From contig NZ_FOQL01000001.1 in assembly GCF_900113745.1 (NCBI RefSeq), positions 124,001 through 188,000 on the forward strand: 64,000 nucleotides of DNA, read 5' to 3'. The notes below the pieces were generated by a model that was given only the letters and a program-made list of their open reading frames with translations, had not been told where the DNA came from and did not search any database. The first letter of the stretch is position 1; each line of letters starts with the position of its first letter. Both the position numbers and the translations under genes were made by a program. The DNA comes from Pseudomonas guineae. GTDB lineage: Bacteria > Pseudomonadota > Gammaproteobacteria > Pseudomonadales > Pseudomonadaceae. Positions 31,220-40,907 of this stretch are shown one piece after another.

Positions 31220-31350
31220 GTAGGGGCTGAAAAAAGGGGCTACATTATGACGAGCCAAGCGCGCATGAGCAATGCACGACTGTCGTAACTGACACCGCAC
31301 ACAAACGCCCGTTACAATCGGCAACCTTGTGATTTGACCGTGAGCCGCCT

Positions 31351-34300
31351 GTGCCTGTGCCGACTGCGTCCGTACTTCGCCTACCGTCCCTGCCGGCTAC
31401 TGCCGGAAAACAACACTGGGGCAACCTGCCCGGTGCCGCGCTGAGCTTGGCGATTGCCGAAGCCGCCAGCAATGCTAAACGTTTCACCCTGTTGCTGACC
31501 GCAGACAGCCAGAGTGCCGAGCGCCTGCAGGAGGAGCTGAGTTTCTTTGCCCCGGAATTGCCGGTGCTGCATTTCCCAGATTGGGAAACCCTGCCCTACG
31601 ATCTATTTTCGCCGCACCAGGACATCATTTCCCAGCGTATCGCCGCTCTGTATCGCCTGCCTGAGCTGAAACACGGTGTCTTGGTAGTGCCGATTACCAC
31701 CGCCCTACACCGTTTGGCGCCCAAGCGTTTCTTGCTTGGCAGCAGCCTGGTCATGCAGGTCGGCCAGCAACTCGACGTCAACCAGATGCGCAGCAACTTT
31801 GAAGCCGCCGGCTATCGCTGCGTTGACACGGTCTATGAACATGGCGAGTTCGCCGTGCGCGGCGCTCTGATCGACCTGTTCCCAATGGGCAGCAGCCAGC
31901 CGTATCGCATCGACCTGTTCGATGACGAAATCGAAACCCTGCGCACCTTCGACCCAGAGACCCAGCGCTCCATCGACAAAGTCGAGTCGATCAAGCTGCT
32001 GCCGGCCCGCGAATTTCCGCTGGAAAAGAAAGCCGTCACTGACTTTCGCGGACGCTTTCGCGAGCGCTTTGACGTGGACTTCCGCCGCTGTCCGATTTAT
32101 CAGGATCTCAGCACCGGTATTACGCCCGCCGGTATCGAGTACTACCTGCCGCTGTTCTTCGAAGAAACCGCCACACTGTTCGACTACCTGCCCGCTGATA
32201 CCCAGGTATTTTCCCTGCCCGGCATCGAGAAAGCAGCTGAGCAGTTCTGGGTGGATGCGCGCAGCCGCTATGAAGACCGTCGCGTCGACCCAGAACGCCC
32301 ACTGCTGCCGCCCGCCGATATTTTCCTGCCGGTGGAGGACTGCTTCGCCCGCCTGAAGAACTGGCCACGCGTCGTCGTCAGCCAAGACGACATCGACACG
32401 GGCGTCGGCCGCACCCGCTTGGACGCCAAACCGCTGCCGGATTTGGCGATTCAAGCCAAGGCCGGCGACCCCCTGGCCGCGCTGCGGCGCTTTATCGAGG
32501 AACATCCGGGGCGCGTGTTGTTTTGCGCAGAATCCGCCGGCCGCCGTGAAGTGCTGCTGGAACTGCTCGCCCGCCTCAAGCTCAAGCCAAGTGAGTTCGA
32601 CAGCTGGCCGGCCTTCACTGCCAGCAAAAAGCGCTTGGGCATCTGCATCGCACCGTTGAATGACGGCCTGCTGCTTGAAGATCTGGCGCTGGTGGCAGAA
32701 AGCCCGCTATTCGGCCAACGCGTCATGCAACGCCGGCGCCGAGAAAAATCCCGCGACGGTGGCGACAACGCCATCAAGAACCTTACCGAGCTGCGTGAAG
32801 GCGCGCCAGTGGTGCACATCGATCATGGTGTGGGCCGTTATTTAGGCCTGGTGACCATGGAGTTCGACGGCCAGGCCGCCGAGTTTCTCGCCCTGATGTA
32901 CGCCGAAGAAGCCAAGCTGTATGTACCCGTGGCCAGCCTGCACCTGATCGCGCGTTACACCGGCAGCGATGATGCACTGGCTCCGCTGCACCGACTCGGC
33001 TCGGAAATCTGGCAAAAAGCCAAACGTAAAGCCGCCGAACAGGTGCGTGATGTCGCCGCCGAACTGCTAGACGTCTATGCTCGCCGCGCCGCGCGCGAGG
33101 GCTATGCCTTTGCTGACCCAAAGGCCGACTACAGCACCTTCAGCGCCGGCTTTCCGTTCGAGGAAACCCCGGATCAACAAACGGCTATCGAAGCCGTCTA
33201 CAGCGACATGCTCTCGGCCAAACCGATGGACCGTTTGGTGTGCGGCGATGTTGGTTTCGGCAAAACCGAAGTGGCGATGCGCGCTGCCTTTATTGCCGTA
33301 CATGGCGGTAAGCAAGTGGCGGTATTGGTGCCTACCACTCTGCTCGCCCAGCAGCACTACAACAGCTTCCGCGACCGCTTCGCTGACTGGCCGGTAAAGG
33401 TCGAGGTGATGAGCCGCTTCAAAAGCGCCAAAGAAGTCAGCGAGGCCATGCTGCAACTGGCTGAAGGTAAGGTCGACATCGTCATCGGCACCCACAAGCT
33501 GCTACAAGATGACGTCAAGTTCAACAACCTGGGCTTGGTGATCATCGACGAAGAACACCGCTTCGGCGTGCGTCAGAAGGAACAGCTGAAAACCCTGCGC
33601 AGTGAGGTCGATATCCTCACCCTAACCGCCACGCCGATTCCGCGCACGCTGAATATGGCCGTTGCCGGCATGCGCGACTTGTCGATCATCGCCACACCGC
33701 CGGCGCGCCGCCTGTCGGTACGCACCTTCGTCATGGAACAGAACAACCCGACCATCAAGGAAGCGCTGTTGCGTGAATTGCTGCGCGGCGGCCAGGTGTA
33801 CTACCTGCACAACGATGTGAAAACCATCGAGAAATGCGCTGCTGACCTTGCCGAACTGGTACCGGAAGCGCGCATTGGTATTGGTCACGGGCAGATGCGC
33901 GAGCGCGAACTGGAACAGGTGATGGGCGATTTCTATCACAAGCGCTTCAACGTGCTAATTGCCTCGACCATCATCGAAACCGGCATCGACGTGCCGAGCG
34001 CCAACACCATCATCATCGAGCGCGCCGACAAGTTCGGCTTGGCCCAACTGCACCAGCTGCGTGGCCGCGTCGGCCGCAGCCATCACCAGGCTTACGCTTA
34101 CCTGCTGACGCCGCCGCGCAAGCAAATGACCGACGACGCGCAAAAGCGCCTCGAAGCCATCTCCAATGCCCAAGATTTGGGAGCTGGCTTTTTGCTCGCC
34201 ACCCACGACTTGGAAATCCGTGGCGCCGGCGAGTTGCTTGGCGACGGCCAGAGCGGGCAGATTCAGGCAGTCGGCTTCACCCTGTACATGGAAATGCTCG

Positions 34301-34803
34301 AACGCGCGGTGAAGTCGATCCGCAAAGGCGAGCAGCCCAACCTCGACCAACCGCTCGGCGGCGGCCCGGAGATCAACCTGCGGGTGCCGGCGCTAATCCC
34401 CAACGATTACCTGCCAGACGTGCACGCACGCCTGATCATGTACAAACGCATCGCCAACGCCAGCGACGAGGAAGGCCTAAAAGACCTGCAAGTGGAAATG
34501 ATCGACCGCTTCGGCCTGCTGCCTGAGCCGAGTAAGAACCTGGTGCGCATCACCCTGCTGAAATTGCAGGCAGAAAAGCTCGGGATCAAAAAGGTCGACG
34601 CCGGCCCGCAAGGCGGACGTATTGAGTTCGCCGCCGACACCTGCGTCGACCCACTGACCCTGATCAAGCTGATCCAGGGTGCACCTAACCGGTACAAGTT
34701 CGAAGGCGCGACGCTGTTTAAATTTCAGGTGCCAATGGAGCGCCCGGAAGAACGATTCAACACCTTGGAAGCGCTGTTTGAGCGCCTGGCTCCCTCCACC
34801 TAA
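31351..34803 (+). CDS. mfd: Transcription-repair coupling factor Mfd
   Basis: A 1150-residue Mfd, which removes RNA polymerase stalled at DNA damage and recruits UvrA. The N-terminal UvrB-like modules include [15 protein letters not shown]. The RNA polymerase-interacting domain contains [11 protein letters not shown]. The helicase motor has Walker A GDVGFGKT (632-639), DEEH box (733-736) and [17 protein letters not shown]-terminal domain completes it. The start is assigned to a GTG near 31351; relatives begin at or just after this point and no strong ribosome-binding site is seen, so the exact start is uncertain by a few codons. Divergent from the GAPDH gene. Confidence 0.97.
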   Translation: MPVPTASVLRLPSLPATAGKQHWGNLPGAALSLAIAEAASNAKRFTLLLTADSQSAERLQEELSFFAPELPVLHFPDWETLPYDLFSPHQDIISQRIAALYRLPELKHGVLVVPITTALHRLAPKRFLLGSSLVMQVGQQLDVNQMRSNFEAAGYRCVDTVYEHGEFAVRGALIDLFPMGSSQPYRIDLFDDEIETLRTFDPETQRSIDKVESIKLLPAREFPLEKKAVTDFRGRFRERFDVDFRRCPIYQDLSTGITPAGIEYYLPLFFEETATLFDYLPADTQVFSLPGIEKAAEQFWVDARSRYEDRRVDPERPLLPPADIFLPVEDCFARLKNWPRVVVSQDDIDTGVGRTRLDAKPLPDLAIQAKAGDPLAALRRFIEEHPGRVLFCAESAGRREVLLELLARLKLKPSEFDSWPAFTASKKRLGICIAPLNDGLLLEDLALVAESPLFGQRVMQRRRREKSRDGGDNAIKNLTELREGAPVVHIDHGVGRYLGLVTMEFDGQAAEFLALMYAEEAKLYVPVASLHLIARYTGSDDALAPLHRLGSEIWQKAKRKAAEQVRDVAAELLDVYARRAAREGYAFADPKADYSTFSAGFPFEETPDQQTAIEAVYSDMLSAKPMDRLVCGDVGFGKTEVAMRAAFIAVHGGKQVAVLVPTTLLAQQHYNSFRDRFADWPVKVEVMSRFKSAKEVSEAMLQLAEGKVDIVIGTHKLLQDDVKFNNLGLVIIDEEHRFGVRQKEQLKTLRSEVDILTLTATPIPRTLNMAVAGMRDLSIIATPPARRLSVRTFVMEQNNPTIKEALLRELLRGGQVYYLHNDVKTIEKCAADLAELVPEARIGIGHGQMRERELEQVMGDFYHKRFNVLIASTIIETGIDVPSANTIIIERADKFGLAQLHQLRGRVGRSHHQAYAYLLTPPRKQMTDDAQKRLEAISNAQDLGAGFLLATHDLEIRGAGELLGDGQSGQIQAVGFTLYMEMLERAVKSIRKGEQPNLDQPLGGGPEINLRVPALIPNDYLPDVHARLIMYKRIANASDEEGLKDLQVEMIDRFGLLPEPSKNLVRITLLKLQAEKLGIKKVDAGPQGGRIEFAADTCVDPLTLIKLIQGAPNRYKFEGATLFKFQVPMERPEERFNTLEALFERLAPST

Positions 34804-34815
34804 AGGAATGACCTC

Positions 34816-35355
34816 ATGCGCGCACTCCGCACTCTAGCTCTGCTGCCGCTGGCCCTGCTGTGTCTGCTCAGCAGCACGGCGGCCGTGGCTGAAAGCCTGT
34901 ATCAGGTTGAAGTGATCGTGTTCCGTCAAGCCGGCGAACCGATTTCTGCCGGTCAGCTGCCGCCCGATAACTGGGCACAGAACGCACTGCCGGTGGACAG
35001 CAACAACAGCCGCAGCACGGCGCTGAATACCGAAGCCGGCAAGCTCAGACCCGCCAGTGGCTATCAAGTACTGCTGCACCAAGCCTGGTCACAGCGCCTG
35101 GGCGAATCGAGCAGCCAAGTCGCCATCAGCACCGGCAACCAACAGTTCGGCCATTACCCTGTGGAAGGCACCCTAAGCCTCAAGGCAGGCCGCCTGATCG
35201 AACTGGAGAGCGATGTCTGGATCAACCAGTTCGATGCCAACGGCAGCCTCAGCGATAGCGAGCGCATCAAGCAAAGCAGCCGCCTAAAAAACGGCGAACT
35301 GACCTTTGTCGATAGCGGCAGCGTGGGTCTGCTGATTCGCGTCAGCCCACTTTAA
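34816..35355 (+). CDS. CsiV-family secreted protein
   Basis: A 179-residue protein with a signal peptide (about 1-25, cleavage after AVA) and the family N-terminus SLYQVEVIVFRQ. CsiV, named in Vibrio, is an outer-membrane-associated partner of an amidase and carries a peptidoglycan-binding-type fold. It starts 12 bases after the mfd stop, behind AAAGGA, so it is co-transcribed with mfd. The role in pseudomonads is not established. Confidence 0.8.
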   Translation: MRALRTLALLPLALLCLLSSTAAVAESLYQVEVIVFRQAGEPISAGQLPPDNWAQNALPVDSNNSRSTALNTEAGKLRPASGYQVLLHQAWSQRLGESSSQVAISTGNQQFGHYPVEGTLSLKAGRLIELESDVWINQFDANGSLSDSERIKQSSRLKNGELTFVDSGSVGLLIRVSPL

Positions 35356-35369
35356 GAAATATCAGGCAC

Positions 35370-35398
35370 AAAAAAGGTCGCTCTAAGCGACCCTTTTT
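35370..35398. terminator. Bidirectional terminator after the mfd-csiV operon
   Basis: GGTCGCT (35376-35382) pairs with AGCGACC (35386-35392) around CTA, flanked by six A and five T. It lies between convergent stops at 35355 and 35416. Confidence 0.85.
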
Positions 35399-35415
35399 AT
35401 TGCACTCACGCTGCC

Positions 35416-36156
<741 letters not shown>

Positions 36157-36163
36157 TTACTCC

Positions 36164-37162
36164 TCAGTCGATTAATTGCGCTTCACGTAAGCTGCCAACT
36201 GCGGCCAGCCAACGTGGGTCTTGCCGATACTCAACACCCGGGAAAGCCTGGCGCCGCATACGCGCAAGGCCCTTGGGTGGCTGAACGTTAAGCCGCTGCA
36301 AAGCCACTAAGGCAAGCTCTGCAGCAGCGCGGTCATTGCACACCAGGCCCATGTCACAGCCCGCCGAGAGTGCCGCCTCGATACGGCATGCCGCGTCACC
36401 GACTACATGGGCACCCGCCATGGAAAGATCGTCGCTGAAAATCACCCCATCAAAACCCAACTCACCGCGCAGGATTTCCTGCAACCAGCGCCGCGAGAAC
36501 CCGGCGGGGCTGGCATCCACCTGCGGATAGATAACATGAGCAGGCATTACCGCTGCCAACTGCTGACTCAACTGACGAAACGGCAGCAGATCATTGGCAC
36601 GTATTTCATCCAGGCTTCGCTCATCTACCGGGATGGCCACGTGAGAATCCGCCTCAGCCCAGCCGTGCCCCGGAAAATGTTTACCGCAGGCAGCCATACC
36701 GGCAGCATTCATACCGCGGACAAACGCACCGGCCAGCAAAGTTGCGCGATGCACATCGCCTTCAAAAGCACGGCTGCCAACCACTGCACTGCGCTGATGA
36801 TCCAAATCCAGCACCGGGGCAAAGCTAAGGTCCAGTCCAGCGGCCAGTACTTCAATGGCCATCACCCAGCCACACTGCACGGCCAAGTGCTCGGCATTGG
36901 CATTCTCGGCCAGTGCACGCATGGCCGGCAAACGTACAAAGCCCTGACGCAGGCGCTGCACGCGACCGCCCTCCTGATCCACTGCTAGGAGCAAATCAGG
37001 ACGCACCGCGCGAATGGCTGCAGAAAGTTCGCGCACCTGACGCGGGTCCTCAATATTGCGGGAAAACAGAATCAATCCGGCCACCTGCGGCTGACGCAGA
37101 AGCTGACGATCCTCAGCCGTCAGCCAGGTGCCAGCAATATCCAGCATTAATGAACCGTGCAT
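36164..37162 (-). CDS. nagZ: Beta-N-acetylglucosaminidase NagZ
   Basis: A 332-residue family 3 glycoside hydrolase that removes GlcNAc from anhydro-muropeptides in the cytoplasm, making the signal that induces AmpC beta-lactamase. Motifs are AVDQEGGRVQRL, KHFPGHG and SDDLSMAG. The acid/base histidine H174 and nucleophile D244 fall at the same numbers as in P. aeruginosa NagZ when the ATG at 37162 is used. A GTG at 37174 has a better AAGGA at six bases and would add four residues, so the true start is open. It lies between the YkuD gene and the methylthioinosine phosphorylase on one strand. Confidence 0.95.
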   Translation of the reverse strand: MHGSLMLDIAGTWLTAEDRQLLRQPQVAGLILFSRNIEDPRQVRELSAAIRAVRPDLLLAVDQEGGRVQRLRQGFVRLPAMRALAENANAEHLAVQCGWVMAIEVLAAGLDLSFAPVLDLDHQRSAVVGSRAFEGDVHRATLLAGAFVRGMNAAGMAACGKHFPGHGWAEADSHVAIPVDERSLDEIRANDLLPFRQLSQQLAAVMPAHVIYPQVDASPAGFSRRWLQEILRGELGFDGVIFSDDLSMAGAHVVGDAACRIEAALSAGCDMGLVCNDRAAAELALVALQRLNVQPPKGLARMRRQAFPGVEYRQDPRWLAAVGSLREAQLID

Positions 37163-37183
37163 GAGTGAACTCACAAATCATCC

Positions 37184-37708
37184 TTAAGTAAGAGGCGCGT
37201 CCGCCCAAGCAGGGCATGCCGCCTCGTCGATCTGAACAGCGCAGTGGGCAGGCACACGCGCAAACAGCGCGAGCAAGTCACTGTTGCGCATGCGCACACA
37301 GCCATGGGACAACGCAACGCCCATGGGCTCGCTGTCCGGCGTACCGTGTATGTAGATATAGCGACGAAAGGTGTCGACATCGCCTAAACGGTTGCGTCCA
37401 GACTCGCAGCCGCTAAGCCAGAGAATGCGCGAGAGAACCCAATCACGACTTGGGAATTGCGCATGCAACTCAGGTGACCAGACTTCGCCCGTCCAGCGCC
37501 GACCGCGCAACACGGCAGCGTTGGGCAAGCCATCACCAATCTTCGCTCGCACCTGATGCAAGCCTCTTGGTGTGCAGCCGGAACCATTGCGCTCACCTGC
37601 GCCATTACGCGCAGTGGAAATGTTATAGCGCAGCGTCAACTGCCCGCTGGCAAAGCCATACAAGCGCTGATCGGCGAGGGAAATATGCAGAAAATCGAGA
37701 GCAACCAT
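37184..37708 (-). CDS. YkuD-domain protein without signal peptide
   Basis: A 174-residue L,D-transpeptidase-fold (YkuD) protein. The catalytic region is intact: H121 in IHGTPDSEPMG and C137 in SHGCVRMRN. No signal peptide, lipobox or membrane helix is present, and I found no upstream start that would add one. That argues against periplasmic crosslinking. Signal-less YkuD proteins in Acinetobacter (ElsL) act as cytoplasmic L,D-carboxypeptidases in peptidoglycan recycling. Placement 22 bases before the nagZ ATG fits such a role. The assignment as carboxypeptidase is inference; family membership is secure. Confidence 0.85.
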   Translation of the reverse strand: MVALDFLHISLADQRLYGFASGQLTLRYNISTARNGAGERNGSGCTPRGLHQVRAKIGDGLPNAAVLRGRRWTGEVWSPELHAQFPSRDWVLSRILWLSGCESGRNRLGDVDTFRRYIYIHGTPDSEPMGVALSHGCVRMRNSDLLALFARVPAHCAVQIDEAACPAWADAPLT

Positions 37709-37755
37709 AGGCAGTAAGCTTAGCGGATCAGACCCACCAAGCCCACCCGCGGCGT

Positions 37756-38463
37756 TTAAACTTTGCTGGTACTAACGGAGCTTTTACTGCGCGGCTTAAG
37801 CTGGGCGCTTGCTTGGGCAGCATCGGTCAAACCCGTTTCAGAGCGCATCCCAGCCGCCAAGAACGGCACCATCAAGCGCATCACCTGTTCAATCGACGTA
37901 TTAACCCCGAAATCGGTTTCCGACATGGCCCGCAAAGCCTTGATCCCGGACATGCTGAATGCGGCAGCACCCAGCATAAAATGTACACGCCAGAACAATT
38001 CCAGCGGAGGAATGCGCGGCGCCGCCTCATGCACCAACTGCATGTAACGACGGAAGACCTTGCCGTAAACCTCTTCCAAGTACTTACGCAAATGCCCCTG
38101 GCTTTGGCTAAACGCCAAGCCGAGTAAGCGCATGAATATTGAAAGGTCGTTACCGCTGCGGGGTTTAACTGTCAGTGCCTGCTCAACCAGCAACTCAAGC
38201 AACTCTTCCAAGTCCACCTTGGTTTCGGACTTAGCCTGACGGCGATCCAGTTCACGTTCCAAACTGATGCAGAAAGGCCCGAGGAAGCGCGAAAAAACTG
38301 CCTGAATCAAGGCCTTCTTCGAGCCGAAGTGATAATTCACCGCAGCTAGGTTCACCCCAGCTTTGCTGGTAATTAGACGCAGAGAGGTTTCTGCGAAACC
38401 CTTCTCCGCAAAAAGCTGCTCTGCCGCATCGAGAATGCGTTCAACGGTTTCCGACTGGGCCAT
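37756..38463 (-). CDS. psrA: TetR-family regulator PsrA
   Basis: A 235-residue TetR repressor/activator, almost identical in its first 70 residues to my memory of P. aeruginosa PsrA (MAQSETVERILDAAEQLFAE). The helix-turn-helix is at about 25-50 (SLRLITSKAGVNLAAVNYHF), followed by a ligand domain that senses long-chain fatty acids. PsrA represses itself and fatty acid oxidation genes and activates rpoS in pseudomonads. The start at 38463 matches the known protein; two upstream in-frame ATGs are less likely. Two operator-like palindromes overlap its promoter. The YkuD and nagZ genes follow 47 bases downstream on the same strand and may be read through. Confidence 0.95.
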   Translation of the reverse strand: MAQSETVERILDAAEQLFAEKGFAETSLRLITSKAGVNLAAVNYHFGSKKALIQAVFSRFLGPFCISLERELDRRQAKSETKVDLEELLELLVEQALTVKPRSGNDLSIFMRLLGLAFSQSQGHLRKYLEEVYGKVFRRYMQLVHEAAPRIPPLELFWRVHFMLGAAAFSMSGIKALRAMSETDFGVNTSIEQVMRLMVPFLAAGMRSETGLTDAAQASAQLKPRSKSSVSTSKV

Positions 38464-38480
38464 GACTTTTATCATCTGAA

Positions 38481-38525
38481 CAAACACTTGTTTGAAACAT
38501 ACGTTTCAGCTGCCCGCCTTGTCAA
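38481..38525 (-). promoter_or_regulatory. psrA promoter with two PsrA operator-type sites
   Basis: On the minus strand a TTGACA -35 (38520-38525) and TATGTT -10 (38496-38501) are 18 bases apart. Two palindromes of the known PsrA form (G/C)AAAC-N-GTTT(G/C) abut: CAAACACTTGTTTG (38481-38494) and GAAACATACGTTTC (38494-38507). The second covers the -10 box and the first the expected start of transcription, as needed for autorepression. Confidence 0.85.
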
Positions 38526-38677
38526 GCCGGGCTGACCATCTTGTGGCCGACTGGTCACACACGCCCCCTCCAAACTGATGCACCTGCCCTGACTAGACGC
38601 CGAGCGAACAGTCCGAGTAACAGAGCAATTCGACACAGAACATAAAGAGGGGCTGAGTACAGGTCAGAACACAAGGA

Positions 38678-38729
38678 TTGCCAAGCCTTGAACACTGTAT
38701 ATAATCCCAGTCACTGTACAAAAAAACAG
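38678..38729 (+). promoter_or_regulatory. lexA promoter with two LexA (SOS) boxes
   Basis: TTGCCA (38678-38683) and TATAAT (38700-38705) are 16 bases apart. Two CTG-N10-CAG boxes follow: CTGTATATAATCCCAG (38695-38710), which overlaps the -10, and CTGTACAAAAAAACAG (38714-38729), three bases further on. Both fit the LexA consensus and lie just upstream of the lexA ATG at 38738. Confidence 0.93.
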
Positions 38730-38737
38730 AGCCCACC

Positions 38738-39349
38738 ATGCTAAAGCTAACGCCGCGCCAAGCTGAAATTCTCGCCTTCATCAAGCAAAGCCTTGAAGAC
38801 AACGGCTATCCACCCACCCGTGCCGAAATTGCCTTGAAACTGGGTTTCAAGTCACCCAACGCTGCGGAAGAACATCTCAAAGCACTGGCCCGGAAAGGCG
38901 CTATCGAAATGACCCCAGGAGCCTCCCGCGGCATTCGCATCCCGGGCTTCGAGCCTAACGCCGAGGAAGAACAGGGTTTGCCGGTAATCGGTAGGGTCGC
39001 CGCAGGTGCGCCAATCCTAGCGCAGCAACATATCGAGGAATCGTGTCGTATTAATCCAGATTTTTTCCACCCCAAGGCCGACTACTTGCTGCGTGTGCGC
39101 GGCATGAGCATGAAAGACATCGGTATCATCGACGGCGACCTACTGGCCGTCCACACCACCACTGAAGTGCGCAATGGGCAAGTAGTGGTGGCGCGCCTCG
39201 ATGATGAAGTCACGGTCAAACGCTTCAAACGCGAAGGTAATAAGGTCTGGCTGATTGCCGAAAACCCGGAGTTCGCGCCAATCGAAGTGAACTTGGAAGA
39301 ACAGGATCTGATTATTGAAGGCCTGAGCGTCGGAGTCATCCGCCGCTAG
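38738..39349 (+). CDS. lexA: SOS repressor LexA
   Basis: A 203-residue LexA. The winged helix DNA-binding domain (1-70) contains [28 protein letters not shown] recognition sequence. The cleavage site is A89-G90 in VAAGAP, with catalytic S124 in GMSMKD and K161 in VTVKRF. RecA-stimulated self-cleavage would release the SOS genes including lexA itself and the following sulA. All active residues are intact. Confidence 0.98.
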   Translation: MLKLTPRQAEILAFIKQSLEDNGYPPTRAEIALKLGFKSPNAAEEHLKALARKGAIEMTPGASRGIRIPGFEPNAEEEQGLPVIGRVAAGAPILAQQHIEESCRINPDFFHPKADYLLRVRGMSMKDIGIIDGDLLAVHTTTEVRNGQVVVARLDDEVTVKRFKREGNKVWLIAENPEFAPIEVNLEEQDLIIEGLSVGVIRR

Positions 39350-39422
39350 TTCGATGGCGCGGCCTTTCTAACGCAGTACCGACAACGCAGGCAGCTTGCT
39401 AACACCTGCTAGTGGAGGATCT

Positions 39423-39899
39423 ATGCAGTTCCCGCAATCACTGAATCGTACACAACTGCCGCTGTTCGATACATTTCTAGCCTCGGCCGCACCACCATTG
39501 TTTGCCGATAGCGACGAGCAATTTTGGCAGGATGATGAGGGCGAAGCATTCAGTGAGCTGTCATTGCGTGGCGCAGCAGGACACTGCCTGAATCTACTCG
39601 CGCCTATATTGCGCGAACTCAGCGAGAACAACGATGAACGCTGGCTGACCCTGATAGCCCCGCCATCGAGCCTGACACAAATCTGGCTTCGTGAGGCGGG
39701 CCTGAACCGCGAACGCATCTTGTTGCTTCACCCACGCGGAGAACAAAGTGCATTGGAGTTGGCGCGTCAGGCCTTGCTGTTAGGTCGGAGTCATACCGTC
39801 GTTAGCTGGCTGCACCCTCTTAAGCGCCAGGCACGCAAACAGCTTGAACAAGCCGCCCACCAGGGCAAGGCGCAGAGCCTGAATATCAGCTTGGGATGA
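39423..39899 (+). CDS. sulA: SulA-like cell division inhibitor
   Basis: A 158-residue SulA-family protein, expected to bind FtsZ and halt division during the SOS response. The C-terminal half has family features: WLTLIAPPSSLTQIWLREAGLNRERILLLHP and a later SHTVVSWLHPL. The N-terminus is variable, as usual. The ATG at 39423 has GGAGG four bases upstream; a longer frame from 39396 has none. No own LexA box is seen, so control should come from the lexA promoter 73 bases before its start gap. Confidence 0.88.
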   Translation: MQFPQSLNRTQLPLFDTFLASAAPPLFADSDEQFWQDDEGEAFSELSLRGAAGHCLNLLAPILRELSENNDERWLTLIAPPSSLTQIWLREAGLNRERILLLHPRGEQSALELARQALLLGRSHTVVSWLHPLKRQARKQLEQAAHQGKAQSLNISLG

Positions 39900-39911
39900 T
39901 CAGCCAATGTG

Positions 39912-39930
39912 ACGCACAAGGAATGTGCGT
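39912..39930 (+). terminator. Weak hairpin after sulA
   Basis: ACGCACA (39912-39918) pairs with TGTGCGT (39924-39930) around AGGAA, 13 bases after the sulA stop. Only two T follow, so termination strength is doubtful. Confidence 0.4.
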
Positions 39931-40008
39931 TTGGGCCTGTACAACCTTGGCGCGACAGCTATCTGAGGCGAATAGAACACTCTGAATCAGAGCCGAATAG
40001 CCCTGCAG

Positions 40009-40242
40009 TCAATGCAGTACCCGCGGCCCTTCTTCATGCTGAAAATTATTTTCAGCCAAACGACCGGCCATTTGCACGCCGACGTTAAGCATGGCTTTGG
40101 CCACTTCAACATGCTGCCCCTGCAGAAAAGCTTTGGCGTCGGCAGAAAAATCCAGCACGACCAACGATTCCTCATCCTCTGCACGGCGCAGAGCGATACG
40201 CCCATCAGGCAGTTCGACAATTTCCAGGAAGGATGTAGGCAT
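40009..40242 (-). CDS. Small conserved protein, function unknown
   Basis: A 77-residue acidic protein, MPTSFLEIVELPDGRIALRR at the start, then LVVLDFSADAKAFLQGQHVEVAKAML-like helical sequence and a histidine-containing tail. No signal peptide, metal site or known domain is visible. It matches the conserved gene that follows sulA on the opposite strand in P. aeruginosa (PA3009 by synteny). A longer overlapping frame in another phase was rejected because it lacks a plausible start region. Function unknown. Confidence 0.72.
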   Translation of the reverse strand: MPTSFLEIVELPDGRIALRRAEDEESLVVLDFSADAKAFLQGQHVEVAKAMLNVGVQMAGRLAENNFQHEEGPRVLH

Positions 40243-40319
40243 TGATTAGCTCTCCACGAAAGATCAGCATTGTAACAGCCGACCCGGGCTCGCCCTAGCC
40301 CACCGGTCAAATCAGCTTG

Positions 40320-40838
40320 TTACCATTCACTCAACGTTTCACGAAAGCGTTGCGCTAGAGCTTTCAATTCCTGGCGCCAGATTTCCAGAGACTGATGCGC
40401 CAGGGGCTCGACATCCTCGTCCAGGCTGACCGCTGTAATTAATGGTGTCGTCGGATCGACCTTGCTTTTCTTGCCAGCCTGAGGCGGCTTAAAAAGCGCA
40501 GCATAGGCGCTAAGGAGCTGAGCCACCCAACTCTCTTTTGACTGCGCCAACTCAACCAACTCACCCAATTCCTGACTCGGCGCAGCGCTTAGCACTACTG
40601 ACGTGAGAAAGCTTTCAGCACGCGGAGCTGCACTGTCAGGCAAGCGATAATAGCCGGCAATTTCATGGCACAGCCCCAACAGGGCACCGTACAGATGAAA
40701 CAGCGCAGCTTCACGCTCGGCCTGAATCAAAGCCAGGGCATTCATACTCTGACCCTGCTCAGCCTTGCGCCAAGACTCTAGCGCGAGACCTGCATAGAAA
40801 ATTTTCTGATTGGTACGGGTATAGAGCTCATTAGCCAT
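40320..40838 (-). CDS. Conserved protein (DUF6586-like)
   Basis: A 172-residue soluble, largely helical protein with MANELYTRTNQKIFYAGLAL at the start. I believe it belongs to DUF6586, a family mostly restricted to pseudomonads and relatives. No catalytic motif or signal peptide is seen. The ATG at 40838 gives the family N-terminus; the extension to 40886 is arginine-rich and unlikely. It lies 69 bases after topA on the same strand, beyond a hairpin. Function unknown. Confidence 0.78.
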   Translation of the reverse strand: MANELYTRTNQKIFYAGLALESWRKAEQGQSMNALALIQAEREAALFHLYGALLGLCHEIAGYYRLPDSAAPRAESFLTSVVLSAAPSQELGELVELAQSKESWVAQLLSAYAALFKPPQAGKKSKVDPTTPLITAVSLDEDVEPLAHQSLEIWRQELKALAQRFRETLSEW

Positions 40839-40873
40839 CGCGGCCCCCTCCATAACGGATCGAATAAGCAAAC

Positions 40874-40898
40874 GCGCGCCTAACACCGATAGGCGCGC
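40874..40898 (-). terminator. Hairpin after topA
   Basis: A perfect 9-bp stem, GCGCGCCTA (40874-40882) with TAGGCGCGC (40890-40898), has a 7-base loop. It starts ten bases beyond the topA stop. On the minus strand the following GTTTGCTT is only partly T-rich. Confidence 0.55.
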
Positions 40899-40907
40899 TC
40901 AGCAGGA

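Noticed and set aside
29903..31288. A 461-codon open frame antisense to the long GAPDH gene
   Set aside because: The sense strand has clear GAPDH motifs. The antisense product has no recognisable domain and no ribosome-binding site.
31705..32505. A 266-codon frame antisense to mfd
   Set aside because: Fully inside a well-supported mfd; composition is a shadow of the sense codons.
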